Both the position numbers and the translations under genes were made by a program. The notes under the pieces were generated by a model. That model was given only the letters and a program-made list of their open reading frames with translations. It searched no databases and was not told the DNA's origin. Shown here one piece after another: positions 26,877-36,189 of a DNA stretch of 64,000 nucleotides. Numbering within the stretch: the stretch's first letter is position 1; every line of letters begins with the position of its first letter. Source of the stretch: Verrucomicrobiaceae bacterium (GTDB lineage: Bacteria > Verrucomicrobiota > Verrucomicrobiia > Verrucomicrobiales > Verrucomicrobiaceae); assembly GCA_016795365.1 (NCBI GenBank), contig JAEUHN010000017.1, positions 62,001 to 126,000 of the forward strand. Reading direction: 5' to 3'.

Positions 26877-27015
26877 ATCAGGGCCGGGAGCGGCTTGGTG
26901 AAAAAGTTTCGGATTGGCTGTAACGCGATCAAGCGTGGCCGCCAGACAGGGGATGACGCGGCTCATCATGATGATGGTCGCTAGCACATCACGAAACTCC
27001 AAGCCAAGTCATCCC

Positions 27016-28302
27016 ATGAAAACGAACATCTTCATCCTCCTCGCTCTCAGCACGAGTGTTCCATTCGCCCCAGCCGCTCAGCCTGCGGCACCTTCGGTGC
27101 GGCCGAACATGTTGGTGAGACCCTCTGCCAAGATGCCGCCACTCAGCGCCCCTCGCCCGTCGATAGCTCCAATCCCGCCCAAGGCGACTGGTGCCATTCG
27201 TCCACCGGCTGGACGGGTGTTGAACCAGATCTCGCCCTCCACTCGCGCTCGGATCGAAACCAAGCCAGGCGCAGTGGCACGCGGAGGGTTGCCAGCCGGA
27301 ACTAACCAGCGACTGGGAGGTCAGAATGGTGCGGCCCTGCGCGAGGGCTTTTCGATGGCGAATCGCGTCCGGGAGTTCAGCCAACTGCGCCAGCTCGTTC
27401 CCGATGGTCTTCGAGAAAATGCCATCCAGCGCAATGCACCGCGTGGTCCTGGCAAGCCCAACCTCGACATCGGATCGGATGGTGGGTTCTCAGGCCGTGA
27501 GATTCGCAACCCGCTAGACCGGAACTCGGGTGCCGGAGCTGGTTTGACCGACATTCGTGGTTCGGCTGACAGTGGTCGCCAGGGCACTCGCAGGGACGAT
27601 GGTCCGATGTCCACGTTTGGCCTCGGTCTTGCGACTCGGGGACCGAATACCTCGACGGTTCATATTTGGAACCATGATGGCAATACCTATGCCGCAGCTG
27701 ACACCACTGATGGCACGCATCTGACCACCGAACATCACGATACCAACGGTCGTGTGGTGGGCTATACTGACAGTTACAATCACACCTCGTCCACCGGTGT
27801 CTCGCGAACCACAGACACCTACGATGCCCGTGGCCGTTTCACCGGATCGGAAACGGTGACACAGAATGACGACGGAAGCAGCCAATCGAAGAGCGTTGCT
27901 GCCGATGGCACAGTGGTAGTCACGGAGAATGACGGGCACGGTCACGTCACGCAGCATGAATCCGCAGGCTCGACGGGCTCGCGCAGTTGTGATCGTGGCA
28001 ATGGCGACGTCGCCATGGGTGGTCCGATGATTCGCGTGGCTGATGTTACGGGGTTGAAGCTGATCGATCTCCTGCGTCAGACAGCGGAAGGCGAACAAAC
28101 CTCTGGTGGTGAAAACACGATGACTTTCGGCCGCATCAGCAGCGCTCAGGTGAATCGTGGTGGACGGGATGGAAACCAGCTCAGCACCCGAACCAGCGAT
28201 CCACATGGTCACGCGCTGCGAAGCGCCATCGGCAGCGGTCTGGCGGGTCCGAGCACGGGAGGTAGCAGTGGTGGCAATGGCGGAGGCAACCGCCCAGACT
28301 GA
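27016..28302 (+). CDS. Exported low-complexity protein with YD-like short repeats
   Basis: A 428-residue protein. ATG 27016 gives a good signal peptide (MKTNIFILLALSTSVPFAPA). The N-terminal half is Pro/Arg/Gly-rich and probably disordered. From about residue 210 come short beta-type repeats with the pattern TxxxYDxxGRxxG and DGSS/DGT turns (TTDTYDARGRFTGSETV, SVAADGTVVVTENDG), reminiscent of YD/RHS repeats but far too few for an RHS shell. The C-terminus is Gly/Ser-rich. No catalytic motif is visible. It is 139 bases downstream of the sigma factor and followed by a good hairpin terminator. Confidence 0.68.
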   Translation: MKTNIFILLALSTSVPFAPAAQPAAPSVRPNMLVRPSAKMPPLSAPRPSIAPIPPKATGAIRPPAGRVLNQISPSTRARIETKPGAVARGGLPAGTNQRLGGQNGAALREGFSMANRVREFSQLRQLVPDGLRENAIQRNAPRGPGKPNLDIGSDGGFSGREIRNPLDRNSGAGAGLTDIRGSADSGRQGTRRDDGPMSTFGLGLATRGPNTSTVHIWNHDGNTYAAADTTDGTHLTTEHHDTNGRVVGYTDSYNHTSSTGVSRTTDTYDARGRFTGSETVTQNDDGSSQSKSVAADGTVVVTENDGHGHVTQHESAGSTGSRSCDRGNGDVAMGGPMIRVADVTGLKLIDLLRQTAEGEQTSGGENTMTFGRISSAQVNRGGRDGNQLSTRTSDPHGHALRSAIGSGLAGPSTGGSSGGNGGGNRPD

Positions 28303-28328
28303 ACCGCACGCGTGAGTGATTCTGACGG

Positions 28329-28367
28329 CTCCCTTTCGATCGTGAGGTCGGAAGGGAGTTCTTATTT
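28329..28367 (+). terminator. Hairpin terminator after the exported repeat protein
   Basis: CTCCCTTTCGA at 28329-28339 pairs with TCGGAAGGGAG at 28348-28358 (11 pairs, one G-U), with an 8-base loop, followed by TTCTTATTT. It lies between two convergent genes and its T-rich tail overlaps the stop of the minus-strand esterase. Confidence 0.65.
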
Positions 28368-29216
28368 GCCAGCAACCTTCAAATGCTTGTTGAAGAATCC
28401 GATCATCACCGGGCGCAGATCCTTCTGTTTGGGCTGCATGTGAAAGGTGTGCGGCGCACCCTCGATGATCACGAGTTCGTGCTCGATCCCAGCCTTCTCG
28501 CACGCTGCTGCCATGAGTCGGCTCTGGTCCAGGTCCACCGTTTTGTCGGCTGTGCCGTGCATGATCATGAGCGGCGGATCGCCTTTCGTGGCCTGGAAGA
28601 CGGGACTGGCTTGCTTGTAGAGGGCGGGTGCCTCTTCGAAGCTCTTGCCAAACATGGTGCTGCTCTTGGTGCGAATCGTGAAGTCACTCGGGCCATAGAG
28701 GTCGATCCCGCATTGCACCTGGCAGGAGAAAGTGCCGAAGGGTTCGCTGGGATCGAGTCCGGCATCAGGTCCGCACAAGGTGACGAGGGCCGCGAGTGTG
28801 CCGCCTGCGCTGCCGCCGATTACACCGATATGGTCGGAGTCGATGTGATAGGTGTCCGCGTTCGCTCTCAGCCAGCGGACAGCCGTTTTGCAGTCGTGGA
28901 TGTTTTGCGGCCACGAAGGTTTCTCGGGCGTCGCGAGTAGGTAGTCGATGCTCATGGCGACGTAGCCAGCACGCACGAGATTGCTCCCGATGTTCAGCTC
29001 GCGTTCGGCATTGCGTTTGCCTCCCGTGAATCCGCCACCGTGGATGATCAGCACGGCGGGTAATTTCTTGCCATCGGGAAACTGCTCCGGCAGATACATG
29101 TCGGCGCGCTCCTTTCGGCCTTCTGGCAGATAAGACACGGGCTGGATCTTCACACCAGACAAATCAGCGGCGTGCGAGATGACGGTGACGATGAAGAGAG
29201 GAAGGCAGAGGCGCAT
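28362..29216 (-). CDS. Exported alpha/beta hydrolase (esterase/lipase)
   Basis: A 284-residue protein with a hydrophobic leader (MRLCLPLFIVTVISHA). It has the HGGGF oxyanion motif of hormone-sensitive-lipase/BD-FAE-type esterases (IIHGGGFTGGKRNAERE), the nucleophile elbow GVIGGSAGGTLAAL (Ser in GGSAGG), an acid in HGTADKTVDLDQS and the His in GAPHTFHMQ. Similar proteins remove acetyl or feruloyl groups from polysaccharides, but the substrate is not visible here. It is followed upstream by a beta-lactamase-like hydrolase on the same strand. Confidence 0.88.
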   Translation of the reverse strand: MRLCLPLFIVTVISHAADLSGVKIQPVSYLPEGRKERADMYLPEQFPDGKKLPAVLIIHGGGFTGGKRNAERELNIGSNLVRAGYVAMSIDYLLATPEKPSWPQNIHDCKTAVRWLRANADTYHIDSDHIGVIGGSAGGTLAALVTLCGPDAGLDPSEPFGTFSCQVQCGIDLYGPSDFTIRTKSSTMFGKSFEEAPALYKQASPVFQATKGDPPLMIMHGTADKTVDLDQSRLMAAACEKAGIEHELVIIEGAPHTFHMQPKQKDLRPVMIGFFNKHLKVAGK

Positions 29217-29284
29217 GAGGGTGGTGAAGACGATTCCAGGGTGTGCGGTCTCGCAACCAACACGTGTGCGGACAAGCGATGGGG

Positions 29285-30472
29285 CTACTTGGCGAAGCGC
29301 TCGATGGCCGTCTTTTGCAGCACGCGGCGCATTTCGCTTTGATCCGAGTTTGGAAGGCCTGCACGCTGGATCAGCAAGACAATGGCGAGACCGCGTGAAG
29401 GGTCGATCCAGGCTTGAGTGCCGTAAGCGCCGCCATGACCGAAGCTCCCGGGGCTGAGCGATTCAGTGACGCCTTGGGGCGTTCCCACGAGGTGAAAGCC
29501 GAGTCCCATCTGCATGCCATCGGCAAAACTCACCTTGGGCAGGTCGCCGAGTTGGTTGGTGGTCATGAGCTTGAGGGTCTCGGGTTTTAGATAACGATGT
29601 CCGTCAAGGGTGCCTTCATTGAGCACCATCTGGTAGATGCGGGCGAGGTCGCGGGCGCAGGAGAAGAGCCCGCCCGCAGGCATGGGCATGCGCTTGTGAT
29701 CGCCAAGCACGGGGCTGAGATAACTGACGGTGGTGGCTTCGAGGCCGGTGTTGTCAGCTTTGGGTTTGTAGGAGGTGGCGAGACGGCCAAGCTGTTCTTT
29801 GTCCGGCCAGAAGGTGGTGTCCTTCATGCCCAGAGGGGTGAAGAGACGCTCCTGCATGAAGGCTTCGAAGGCCTTGCCGCTCGCGACTTCGACGAGGCGG
29901 CCGAGCGTGTTGATGCCGGGGTTGCAATACGACCACTTGCTGCCCGGCTCAAAGGTGAGCGGCGAGAGTGCATAGGTGAGCACGGCTTCTCGCAGAGTGA
30001 GTTTGTCCAAGGCGCTGGCTTCGAGTGGAGACTTGCCGATGAGGCCGCTTGTGTGGGTGAGCAGGTCTTTGATGGTGATCGGTCGTGAGGGCTTTTTCAG
30101 CATCGTATGATCTGGAGTCTTCTCGACGGCGAGCATCTGGCCTTTGAATTCGGGCAGGTGCTTCTCGACCGGATCGTCAATGCTCAGCTTCCCTTCTTCG
30201 ACCAGCATCATGAGCGCCATCGACGTCATCGGTTTGGTCATGGAAGCGATCCAGAACATAGCGTCCTTGGGCATGGGCTCCTTGGTGGACAGGTCGCGCA
30301 AGCCGACACTCTCGAGGCTTTTCACGCCCTCTTTGCCTACCACGAGAGTGACTGCGCCAGCGATGGTATGGTCATCAACGAACTGTTGGAGAGCGGGGGC
30401 GATTTGCGGCGGCAAGTCGCGTGCCAGCAAGGTGAGGGGAAGGATGGCAAGCAGGAGGACGATGCATTTCAT
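29285..30472 (-). CDS. Serine hydrolase, class C beta-lactamase-like
   Basis: A 395-residue exported protein with signal peptide MKCIVLLLAILPLTLLA. The three active-site elements of the penicillin-binding-protein/beta-lactamase class C fold are present: SxxK in IASMTKPMTSMALM, YxN in WSYCNPGINTLG, and HGG in SFGHGGAYGTQ as the third box. The full length and the family order suggest an esterase or peptidase of the EstB/LpqH-like group rather than an antibiotic-resistance enzyme; no resistance claim can be made from the motifs. It lies 68 bases upstream of the esterase on the same strand. Confidence 0.9.
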   Translation of the reverse strand: MKCIVLLLAILPLTLLARDLPPQIAPALQQFVDDHTIAGAVTLVVGKEGVKSLESVGLRDLSTKEPMPKDAMFWIASMTKPMTSMALMMLVEEGKLSIDDPVEKHLPEFKGQMLAVEKTPDHTMLKKPSRPITIKDLLTHTSGLIGKSPLEASALDKLTLREAVLTYALSPLTFEPGSKWSYCNPGINTLGRLVEVASGKAFEAFMQERLFTPLGMKDTTFWPDKEQLGRLATSYKPKADNTGLEATTVSYLSPVLGDHKRMPMPAGGLFSCARDLARIYQMVLNEGTLDGHRYLKPETLKLMTTNQLGDLPKVSFADGMQMGLGFHLVGTPQGVTESLSPGSFGHGGAYGTQAWIDPSRGLAIVLLIQRAGLPNSDQSEMRRVLQKTAIERFAK

Positions 30473-30541
30473 GAGAAGGCGATGATCGTGCGAGGAACGT
30501 CACTGCCTGTCCAGCCTCGAATCTTTGGCACTAGGAGTTCA

Positions 30542-31600
30542 TCAAAGCGTTCCTTCCGTCAGCCGTTTGCGTCGCTCGTGCTTGCTCAGTGAATTTGTTG
30601 CTTTGAGCACGGCGAAGAACTTCTCCAGGTCGCCATGGCATTCCTTGAGCAGGCGTTCAAAGGCCGGGAGCAGATCATAGTAAGTGGCCACCGTGTTGAG
30701 TCGGGCGTTGTTCATCGGCTTGGCGAAGAAGCGGTCATAGCGTGAGTCCCCTCGCCATTGCTGACGGATGGCGGCATAGCGTTTCTCCATGTCCTGGAAG
30801 ATGCTCGCCTTCGAGCGTGGCAGATCCACGCCGCTTGCATACGCGGTTTTCAGTTGTGACTGGGTATCGAGCAGCAGGTGGATGATCTGGCGGTCCTTCG
30901 CGAGGTTCTGCTCGTAGGCCGTGAGCTTGGCTGTCTCGCCACGGCTTGTGAGCCACCGTCTCACACTGGCCTCGGCCACTGCTGTGGCTAGGGCTTCATT
31001 AAAGTCGGTGTCACCGGGTAGAAACAGACGGGCATGGGTCAGTTCGTGGAAGATGAGTTCCGCGAGTTCAGCCTCGTTTCGATGAATGAAGGTATTGAGG
31101 ACCGGATCGGCGAACCAGCCGAGGGTGGAGTAGGCCTCCGTGCCCCCCACATAAACATCGAGGCCTTGGGCCTTGAGTTTGTCAGCCTCTTCCTGGGCCG
31201 CTCTTTCGGTGAAAAAGCCCCGGTATTTGAGAGTGCCCACGAGAGGATACCACCAGGTATGGGCTTCCGTATCGAACTCCGGAGCGGCAAAAACCACCCA
31301 CACGACGTAGCGCCGGTTCAGGTCGGCGTAGTCTCTGAACTGCTTTTCGGCCGGAAGGTGGAGTTCCTTTCGAGCATAGTCCCGGAGCGCCTGGACCAGG
31401 GCCAATCGGGTGCGGAGGTCCGCTTTGGTGGATGGGTCGGCTAGGACGTCCGGGATTGGGCGGGCTTTGTGAACGATCTCCCACTGTCCGCGCGCGGCCT
31501 GGGCGTAGAACTTCAGCGTGCGGCAGGACGCTAGACCCAGGACTGATAGTGCCAAGATCAGCCAATGGCGTGGACGAAGCCGAGATCGGAGAGCGCACAT
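30542..31600 (-). CDS. Predicted zinc aminopeptidase lipoprotein (PF10023 type)
   Basis: A 352-residue protein. ATG 31600 gives a type II signal (LILALSVLGLASC) with lipobox LASC, so it should be a lipoprotein; an in-frame TTG at 31657 would add 19 residues. The zinc-peptidase motif HELTH occurs in LAELIFHELTHARLFLPGD, with downstream Glu in FNEALATAVAE. GWFADPVLNTFI and YVVWVVFAAPEFDTE are typical of the DUF2265 predicted aminopeptidase family. Catalysis is inferred from the motif. Upstream is a divergent AT-rich promoter region. Confidence 0.88.
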   Translation of the reverse strand: MCALRSRLRPRHWLILALSVLGLASCRTLKFYAQAARGQWEIVHKARPIPDVLADPSTKADLRTRLALVQALRDYARKELHLPAEKQFRDYADLNRRYVVWVVFAAPEFDTEAHTWWYPLVGTLKYRGFFTERAAQEEADKLKAQGLDVYVGGTEAYSTLGWFADPVLNTFIHRNEAELAELIFHELTHARLFLPGDTDFNEALATAVAEASVRRWLTSRGETAKLTAYEQNLAKDRQIIHLLLDTQSQLKTAYASGVDLPRSKASIFQDMEKRYAAIRQQWRGDSRYDRFFAKPMNNARLNTVATYYDLLPAFERLLKECHGDLEKFFAVLKATNSLSKHERRKRLTEGTL

Positions 31601-31755
31601 GGCGAGATGAATAGAGGCCAGCAGCCGACTTGGCCAGCCAGACTTGAGGACGACCAAGGTTCACTATTCACCCTTGTTAATTATCACAACTGATAAAAAA
31701 CGCCGGTATTCAACCTCTCCTAAATAATAATATATGAAAATTTGAGAAAACGTGG

Positions 31756-31784
31756 TTGATCAAGATTTGGCGAACTGTTATTAT
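31756..31784 (+). promoter_or_regulatory. Candidate sigma-70 promoter of the beta-helix gene
   Basis: TTGATC at 31756-31761 and TATTAT at 31779-31784 are separated by exactly 17 bases, 26 bases before ATG 31811. The spacer region from about 31660 is strikingly AT-rich against the GC-rich window. No clear ribosome-binding site precedes the ATG (AACAATAACA). Confidence 0.55.
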
Positions 31785-31810
31785 TTCCATAATTAACGAA
31801 AACAATAACA

Positions 31811-33391
31811 ATGAAACCAAGCACACCGATCATCCTCCTTGCCTCACTTGCGGCTTCAAGCGCCCTGGCAACTGATCGCTTCGTCAGCCCAACCGGACGT
31901 GACACCAACCCGGGCACGCTGGCTGCTCCTTGGAAGACGATCCAAAAGGCTGCCAACTCCGCCAAGGCTGGAGACAATGTTTTTGTCCGCGCAGGCATCT
32001 ATAAAGAGAAGGTGCAGATCAATGTGAATGGCACGGCCACGGCTCCGATCACTTTCGCAAACTACAAAAGCGAGAAGCCGGTGATCGACCTTACCGGAGT
32101 GACACCCGGCAGCGACCTCAGCGCCATGATTCGCATTCCCAGCCGCTCTTATGTGACGGTCAAGGGATTCGAGCTTCGCAATTTCCGCACGGCTGACGAA
32201 ACTCGGGTGCCTGTGGGCATTCTCGTGGACGGTGCTTGCAAGGGCGTGAAGCTCATCGGCAACAAGATCCACCACATCGAGCAGAACAACTCGGTGGAAG
32301 GAAACTTCGATGCGAACGCGCACGGGATCGCTGTCTATGGCACCTCGGCAACTGCGGTCGATGGACTCGTTATTGATGCGAATGAGGTCTCATTTCTGAG
32401 ACTCGGAGCCAGCGAAGCTATCGCAATCAATGGCAACGTAACCAACTTCACCATCACGAAGAACAGTATCCACGACTGCAACAACATCGGCATTGATGTG
32501 ATTGGATTTGAAGGCACCAACAGCAACAAGAGCCTCGACCGCGCTCGCAATGGCTACATCGTCGCCAACACGGTTTACAACATCGACTCCTCGACCAACC
32601 CTGCTTACGGTGGCAGCTTCAGCAGCGGTGGTGGCGCTCTCGCCGCTGCCGGCATCTACGTAGACGGCGGCACGAACGTGGTGATCGAGCGCAACCACAT
32701 CATGGGCTGCAACTATGGCATCGAACTCGCCAGTGAGTGGGCCGATGGCAAGACCGACCTGATCACCGTTCGTGACAACCTCATCCGTCACAACCACTTG
32801 GCTGGCATCACACTCGGCGGCTATGATGAACAGCGCGGTTCGACTGAGAACTGCAGCATCATGAACAACACGATCTACCAGAACGACACTACCTCCAGCT
32901 GGTGCGGACAGATTCAGTTCCAGTTCTATGCCAAGAACAACATCTTCAAGAACAACATCATCTGGGCCAACAGCAGCACCAAGCAGATCGTCGTTCACTA
33001 TCCTGGCAGCGACACCGCCAGCGACGCGCAGAAGGAATTCGGCACTGGCAACGTGTTCGCCTACAATCTCTACTATGCCAACGGTGCCAGCACCTCTGAC
33101 ATTGCCTTCGAGATCTACAGCGCTGGTGACTTCCGAAGCTACAGCAGTGTGAGCGCCTGGCAGAACAGCGGCAAGGTTGGTGGCGACGCCGGCAGCAGCT
33201 TTGCCAATCCGAAGTTCGCAACGAGCACTCCTGGCACGAGCGCCACGATCGCCCAGTTCAAGCTGCAGAGCACTTCTCCCGCTGTGAACAGTGGCCTGCC
33301 TTCTTATGCCCCGGCCCTCTCAGAATTGGATGTCTCCGGTGAAACTCGTCTCAATGGTGGCCGCATCGACCGCGGCGCAGAAGAATTTTGA
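31811..33391 (+). CDS. Exported right-handed beta-helix protein (pectate lyase-like)
   Basis: A 526-residue protein with signal peptide MKPSTPIILLASLAASSALA. DRFVSPTGRDTNPGTLAAPW is the DUF1565-type opening of pectate-lyase-like helices. From about residue 95 to 420 there are parallel beta-helix coils with Asn ladders (VTNFTITKNSIHDCNNIGI, NNTIYQNDT, KNNIFKNNIIWANSS). The C-terminus carries the usual PAVNSGLPSYAPALSELDVS end motif. It may cleave or bind an extracellular polysaccharide; catalytic residues cannot be assigned. It has a probable promoter of its own and stands alone. Confidence 0.9.
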   Translation: MKPSTPIILLASLAASSALATDRFVSPTGRDTNPGTLAAPWKTIQKAANSAKAGDNVFVRAGIYKEKVQINVNGTATAPITFANYKSEKPVIDLTGVTPGSDLSAMIRIPSRSYVTVKGFELRNFRTADETRVPVGILVDGACKGVKLIGNKIHHIEQNNSVEGNFDANAHGIAVYGTSATAVDGLVIDANEVSFLRLGASEAIAINGNVTNFTITKNSIHDCNNIGIDVIGFEGTNSNKSLDRARNGYIVANTVYNIDSSTNPAYGGSFSSGGGALAAAGIYVDGGTNVVIERNHIMGCNYGIELASEWADGKTDLITVRDNLIRHNHLAGITLGGYDEQRGSTENCSIMNNTIYQNDTTSSWCGQIQFQFYAKNNIFKNNIIWANSSTKQIVVHYPGSDTASDAQKEFGTGNVFAYNLYYANGASTSDIAFEIYSAGDFRSYSSVSAWQNSGKVGGDAGSSFANPKFATSTPGTSATIAQFKLQSTSPAVNSGLPSYAPALSELDVSGETRLNGGRIDRGAEEF

Positions 33392-33512
33392 TCTGATGCT
33401 ATCACTTTTGTGAATCACTAGACAGCTTGACATCAAAACTGATTGCCGCCTAGTCCCAGCCCCCTCAGCTCCACGGTTGAGGAGCCCTTTTGTGTGCAGA
33501 GACCGGTTAGTC

Positions 33513-33540
33513 GGGGGCCGCAGAGGCCCTTGTTTCTAGG
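33513..33540 (+). terminator. Weak hairpin in spacer after beta-helix gene
   Basis: CGGGGGCC at 33513-33520 can pair with GGCCCTTG at 33526-33533 (two G-U pairs) around loop GCAGA, followed by TTTCTAG. The U-run is poor. It lies in the 231-base space between the beta-helix and DUF1549 genes, in which no gene or tRNA was recognised. Confidence 0.3.
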
Positions 33541-33622
33541 GACTCCAGGTCCGAGGTGCTCTGGAGTGATTGCTCGTGAATTGTGATAAACCAGCTACGG
33601 ATTGGCGTTTTAGTGTCCACTT

Positions 33623-36154
33623 ATGATGAATCACCGCACGTCGTTTTTGACACTGCTCGCCGTGGCTCTCAGCCCTGTGGTCATGGCCAAGGGGCCTGAT
33701 CCCCTGACGGCCGCCCGAGCCATCGATGGCATCCTCGCCAAGGATTGGGAGAAGGCCAAAGTGAAGGGCAATCCTGCCGTCGATGATAACACGTTTGTTC
33801 GCCGGATTTACCTTGATGTGATCGGGCGAATTCCCACCACCCGGGAAGCAGAGGCTTTTCTCAGTGACAAGGCGACCGACAAGCGGGCCAAGCTAATCGA
33901 CAAGCTGCTAGCCTCCGAGGGCTACGTTCAGCACTTTTTCAATTACTGGGCCGACGTGCTCCGCGTGACTTCCAATGGTCAGCAGACCGGCCAGATCACC
34001 GGTGCTGCCTACATGAACTTCGTGAAGCAGAGCCTGCGGGACAACAAGCCCTACAATGAGTTTGTTCGCGAGATGGTTGCCGCTCAGGGCAAGGCCTGGG
34101 AGAATGGAGCTATCGGCTACTACATGAGAGATCGTGGCATGCCCCTGGACAACATGGCCAACACAGTGCGTGTGTTCCTCGGCACCCGCATCGAATGCGC
34201 TCAGTGCCACAATCACCCGTTCGACAAGTGGACGCAGATGCAGTTCTACAAGATGGCGTCCTTCACTTACGGCGTGCAGACCCAGGACTACTACGGTGGC
34301 TCGATGAGCGGGGTTCGCGACATTCTTCGCGAACAGGAAAATGAAGCCCGTGCCGCGATCAAAGAACCTCAACGCCCACGTCGTCCTGACAGCCCAAGAA
34401 TCAAAGGCAACATGACCGCTGAGCAAAAGGCCAAGGTCATGGCCGACTACAAGGCGGCTTCTCAGAAGTATGCGGAGGATCAAAAAGCCTACGACGTCGC
34501 AATGAAAGAGGTGAATCTCAAGCGTCGCGAAGTTCAGGAGAAGCTCCGTCGTGAGCAGCGCTCTTATCAGGAGGCGATGACCGATATTCGCGACACGATG
34601 CGCTACACTTCCGTGTCGTTTGAAGATCGCAAGCCTCAGCTCCCACATGACTATAAGTATGAAGATGCGAAGCCCAAGGATCGCATTGAGCCCGGCACAA
34701 TGATGGGCCACGAGGCGAACTGCCTGCCCGGAGAGACGCCCCTTGAAGCCTACGCCCGCTGGATGTCGGGCCCCGAGAATCCTCGTTTCACGACCGTCAT
34801 CACCAACCGACTCTGGAAGAAGGCCTTTGGTCTCGCCTTGATCGAGCCCCTGGATGAACTGATGGACGGCTCCACGCCCATGGTGCCTGAGCTTCAGAAG
34901 CATCTGGAGAAACTCATGGTCGATGTGGGTTACGACATGAAGGCCTACCTTCGTGTGTTGTTCAATACCAGCTCCTATCAGCGTCAGGTAACGCGGGACG
35001 AGATCAGCCCGGGGGTCGCTTACCACTTCACGGGGCCGATCCTGCGTCGCATGACCCCTGAGCAGATGTGGGACAGCTTTGTCACCCTGATCAATCCGAA
35101 CCCCGACATGATCAATGCCAGGGCGCGGGAGGACATGGATCAGCGCATCCTGCAGGCCAAGAAGAACGCCGACAGCGTGGAGGCCCTTCCACCCGAAGAA
35201 CTGCTCAAAGGCATCAAGGCCTCCGCAGCTATCTACGACAAAAACCGAGAGCGCACTCAGGATGTGCAATCACGTTTCGCTGATGCCCGGACGGCAGCGA
35301 AAGCCGCCCTCGCCAAAGCCGAGGTCATGAAGGAAGGACCCGAGCGCGACAAGGCGATGGAAGAGGCCAAGAAACTCCGCGCCAAAGCCGATGAGATCCG
35401 AAGCGAATCCAATCGCATCCAGAACGAAGGCCGTCAGGTGGCTTACCGCGAGATCTTGGTCAACGGCTCGAAGAAGTTGTTCGAGAAGGTTACCGGCAAA
35501 CCCTATGAAATGGCATCGCTCAAACCAGCTGCTGATGGCAAGCCTGCCGATGCGGCCGCTCCAGCCATGATGATGAGTGGTGGTGACATGATGACCATGA
35601 ACGGTGGCGCTCGCATGGAGCGGGTTCGCATCCCTGGCTATGACCGCAAAGAACTCACACCCGAAGAGCGAAAGGCAGACGAGGCCGCACGTGACGCTGC
35701 TTATCGTGAAGAGGCTGAATTCTTCGGAATGAAGGAAGAAAAGCAGATCCGCCAATACGTCAGCAACCGTCGGGCGATTGCCGCCCGCTATTTGCGATCC
35801 GCTGAGCAGGAGAGCCCGGCTCCACGTGGCCACTACTTGCGTGAGTTCGGACAGAGCGATCGTGAAACCATCGAGAACTCGAACAATGAGGCCAGTGTGC
35901 CACAGGCGCTTGCGATGATGAACGGTGAATTGCTTCCACAGATCACCAATAACTTTAGCCAGCTGATGCTCACCATCAATAAGGCGCAGTATCCCGACGA
36001 CAAGATCGAGGCAGCTTACATGACCCTTCTTTCCCGCAAGCCGACGGCCCGCGAAAAGCAAGTCTGGATGGCGGCTCAGGACCAGGGGTTGAGTGACATG
36101 AACGACCTCGTCTTCTCACTACTCAACACCCAGCAGTTCATCTTCATCCAGTAA
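33623..36154 (+). CDS. DUF1549/DUF1553 domain exported protein
   Basis: An 843-residue exported protein with signal peptide MMNHRTSFLTLLAVALSPVVMA. The N-terminal DUF1549 region (~35-230) includes FVRRIYLDVIGRIPTTREAE and a CxxCH motif, Cys192-Cys195-His196, in IECAQCHNHPFDKW. A charged coiled-coil insert follows (~235-335, many Lys/Glu/Arg). The DUF1553 region begins near GETPLEAYARWMSGPENPRF and runs to the C-terminus, with a second charged helical insert around 530-610. CxxCH resembles a haem c site but haem binding in this family is not demonstrated. It is paired with a DUF1501 gene, the invariant partner in Planctomycetes and Verrucomicrobia. Confidence 0.93.
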   Translation: MMNHRTSFLTLLAVALSPVVMAKGPDPLTAARAIDGILAKDWEKAKVKGNPAVDDNTFVRRIYLDVIGRIPTTREAEAFLSDKATDKRAKLIDKLLASEGYVQHFFNYWADVLRVTSNGQQTGQITGAAYMNFVKQSLRDNKPYNEFVREMVAAQGKAWENGAIGYYMRDRGMPLDNMANTVRVFLGTRIECAQCHNHPFDKWTQMQFYKMASFTYGVQTQDYYGGSMSGVRDILREQENEARAAIKEPQRPRRPDSPRIKGNMTAEQKAKVMADYKAASQKYAEDQKAYDVAMKEVNLKRREVQEKLRREQRSYQEAMTDIRDTMRYTSVSFEDRKPQLPHDYKYEDAKPKDRIEPGTMMGHEANCLPGETPLEAYARWMSGPENPRFTTVITNRLWKKAFGLALIEPLDELMDGSTPMVPELQKHLEKLMVDVGYDMKAYLRVLFNTSSYQRQVTRDEISPGVAYHFTGPILRRMTPEQMWDSFVTLINPNPDMINARAREDMDQRILQAKKNADSVEALPPEELLKGIKASAAIYDKNRERTQDVQSRFADARTAAKAALAKAEVMKEGPERDKAMEEAKKLRAKADEIRSESNRIQNEGRQVAYREILVNGSKKLFEKVTGKPYEMASLKPAADGKPADAAAPAMMMSGGDMMTMNGGARMERVRIPGYDRKELTPEERKADEAARDAAYREEAEFFGMKEEKQIRQYVSNRRAIAARYLRSAEQESPAPRGHYLREFGQSDRETIENSNNEASVPQALAMMNGELLPQITNNFSQLMLTINKAQYPDDKIEAAYMTLLSRKPTAREKQVWMAAQDQGLSDMNDLVFSLLNTQQFIFIQ

Positions 36155-36189
36155 TTTCGATCCCAGACCAGACCACTGACTCCATCATC

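Noticed and set aside
29285-30472. Reading the SxxK/YxN hydrolase as an antibiotic-resistance beta-lactamase
   Set aside because: The motifs are shared by many esterases and peptidases; nothing specific to resistance enzymes is seen.
33430-33460. TTGACA with 17-base spacer before the DUF1549 gene
   Set aside because: The corresponding -10 position (CTAGTC) does not resemble TATAAT.
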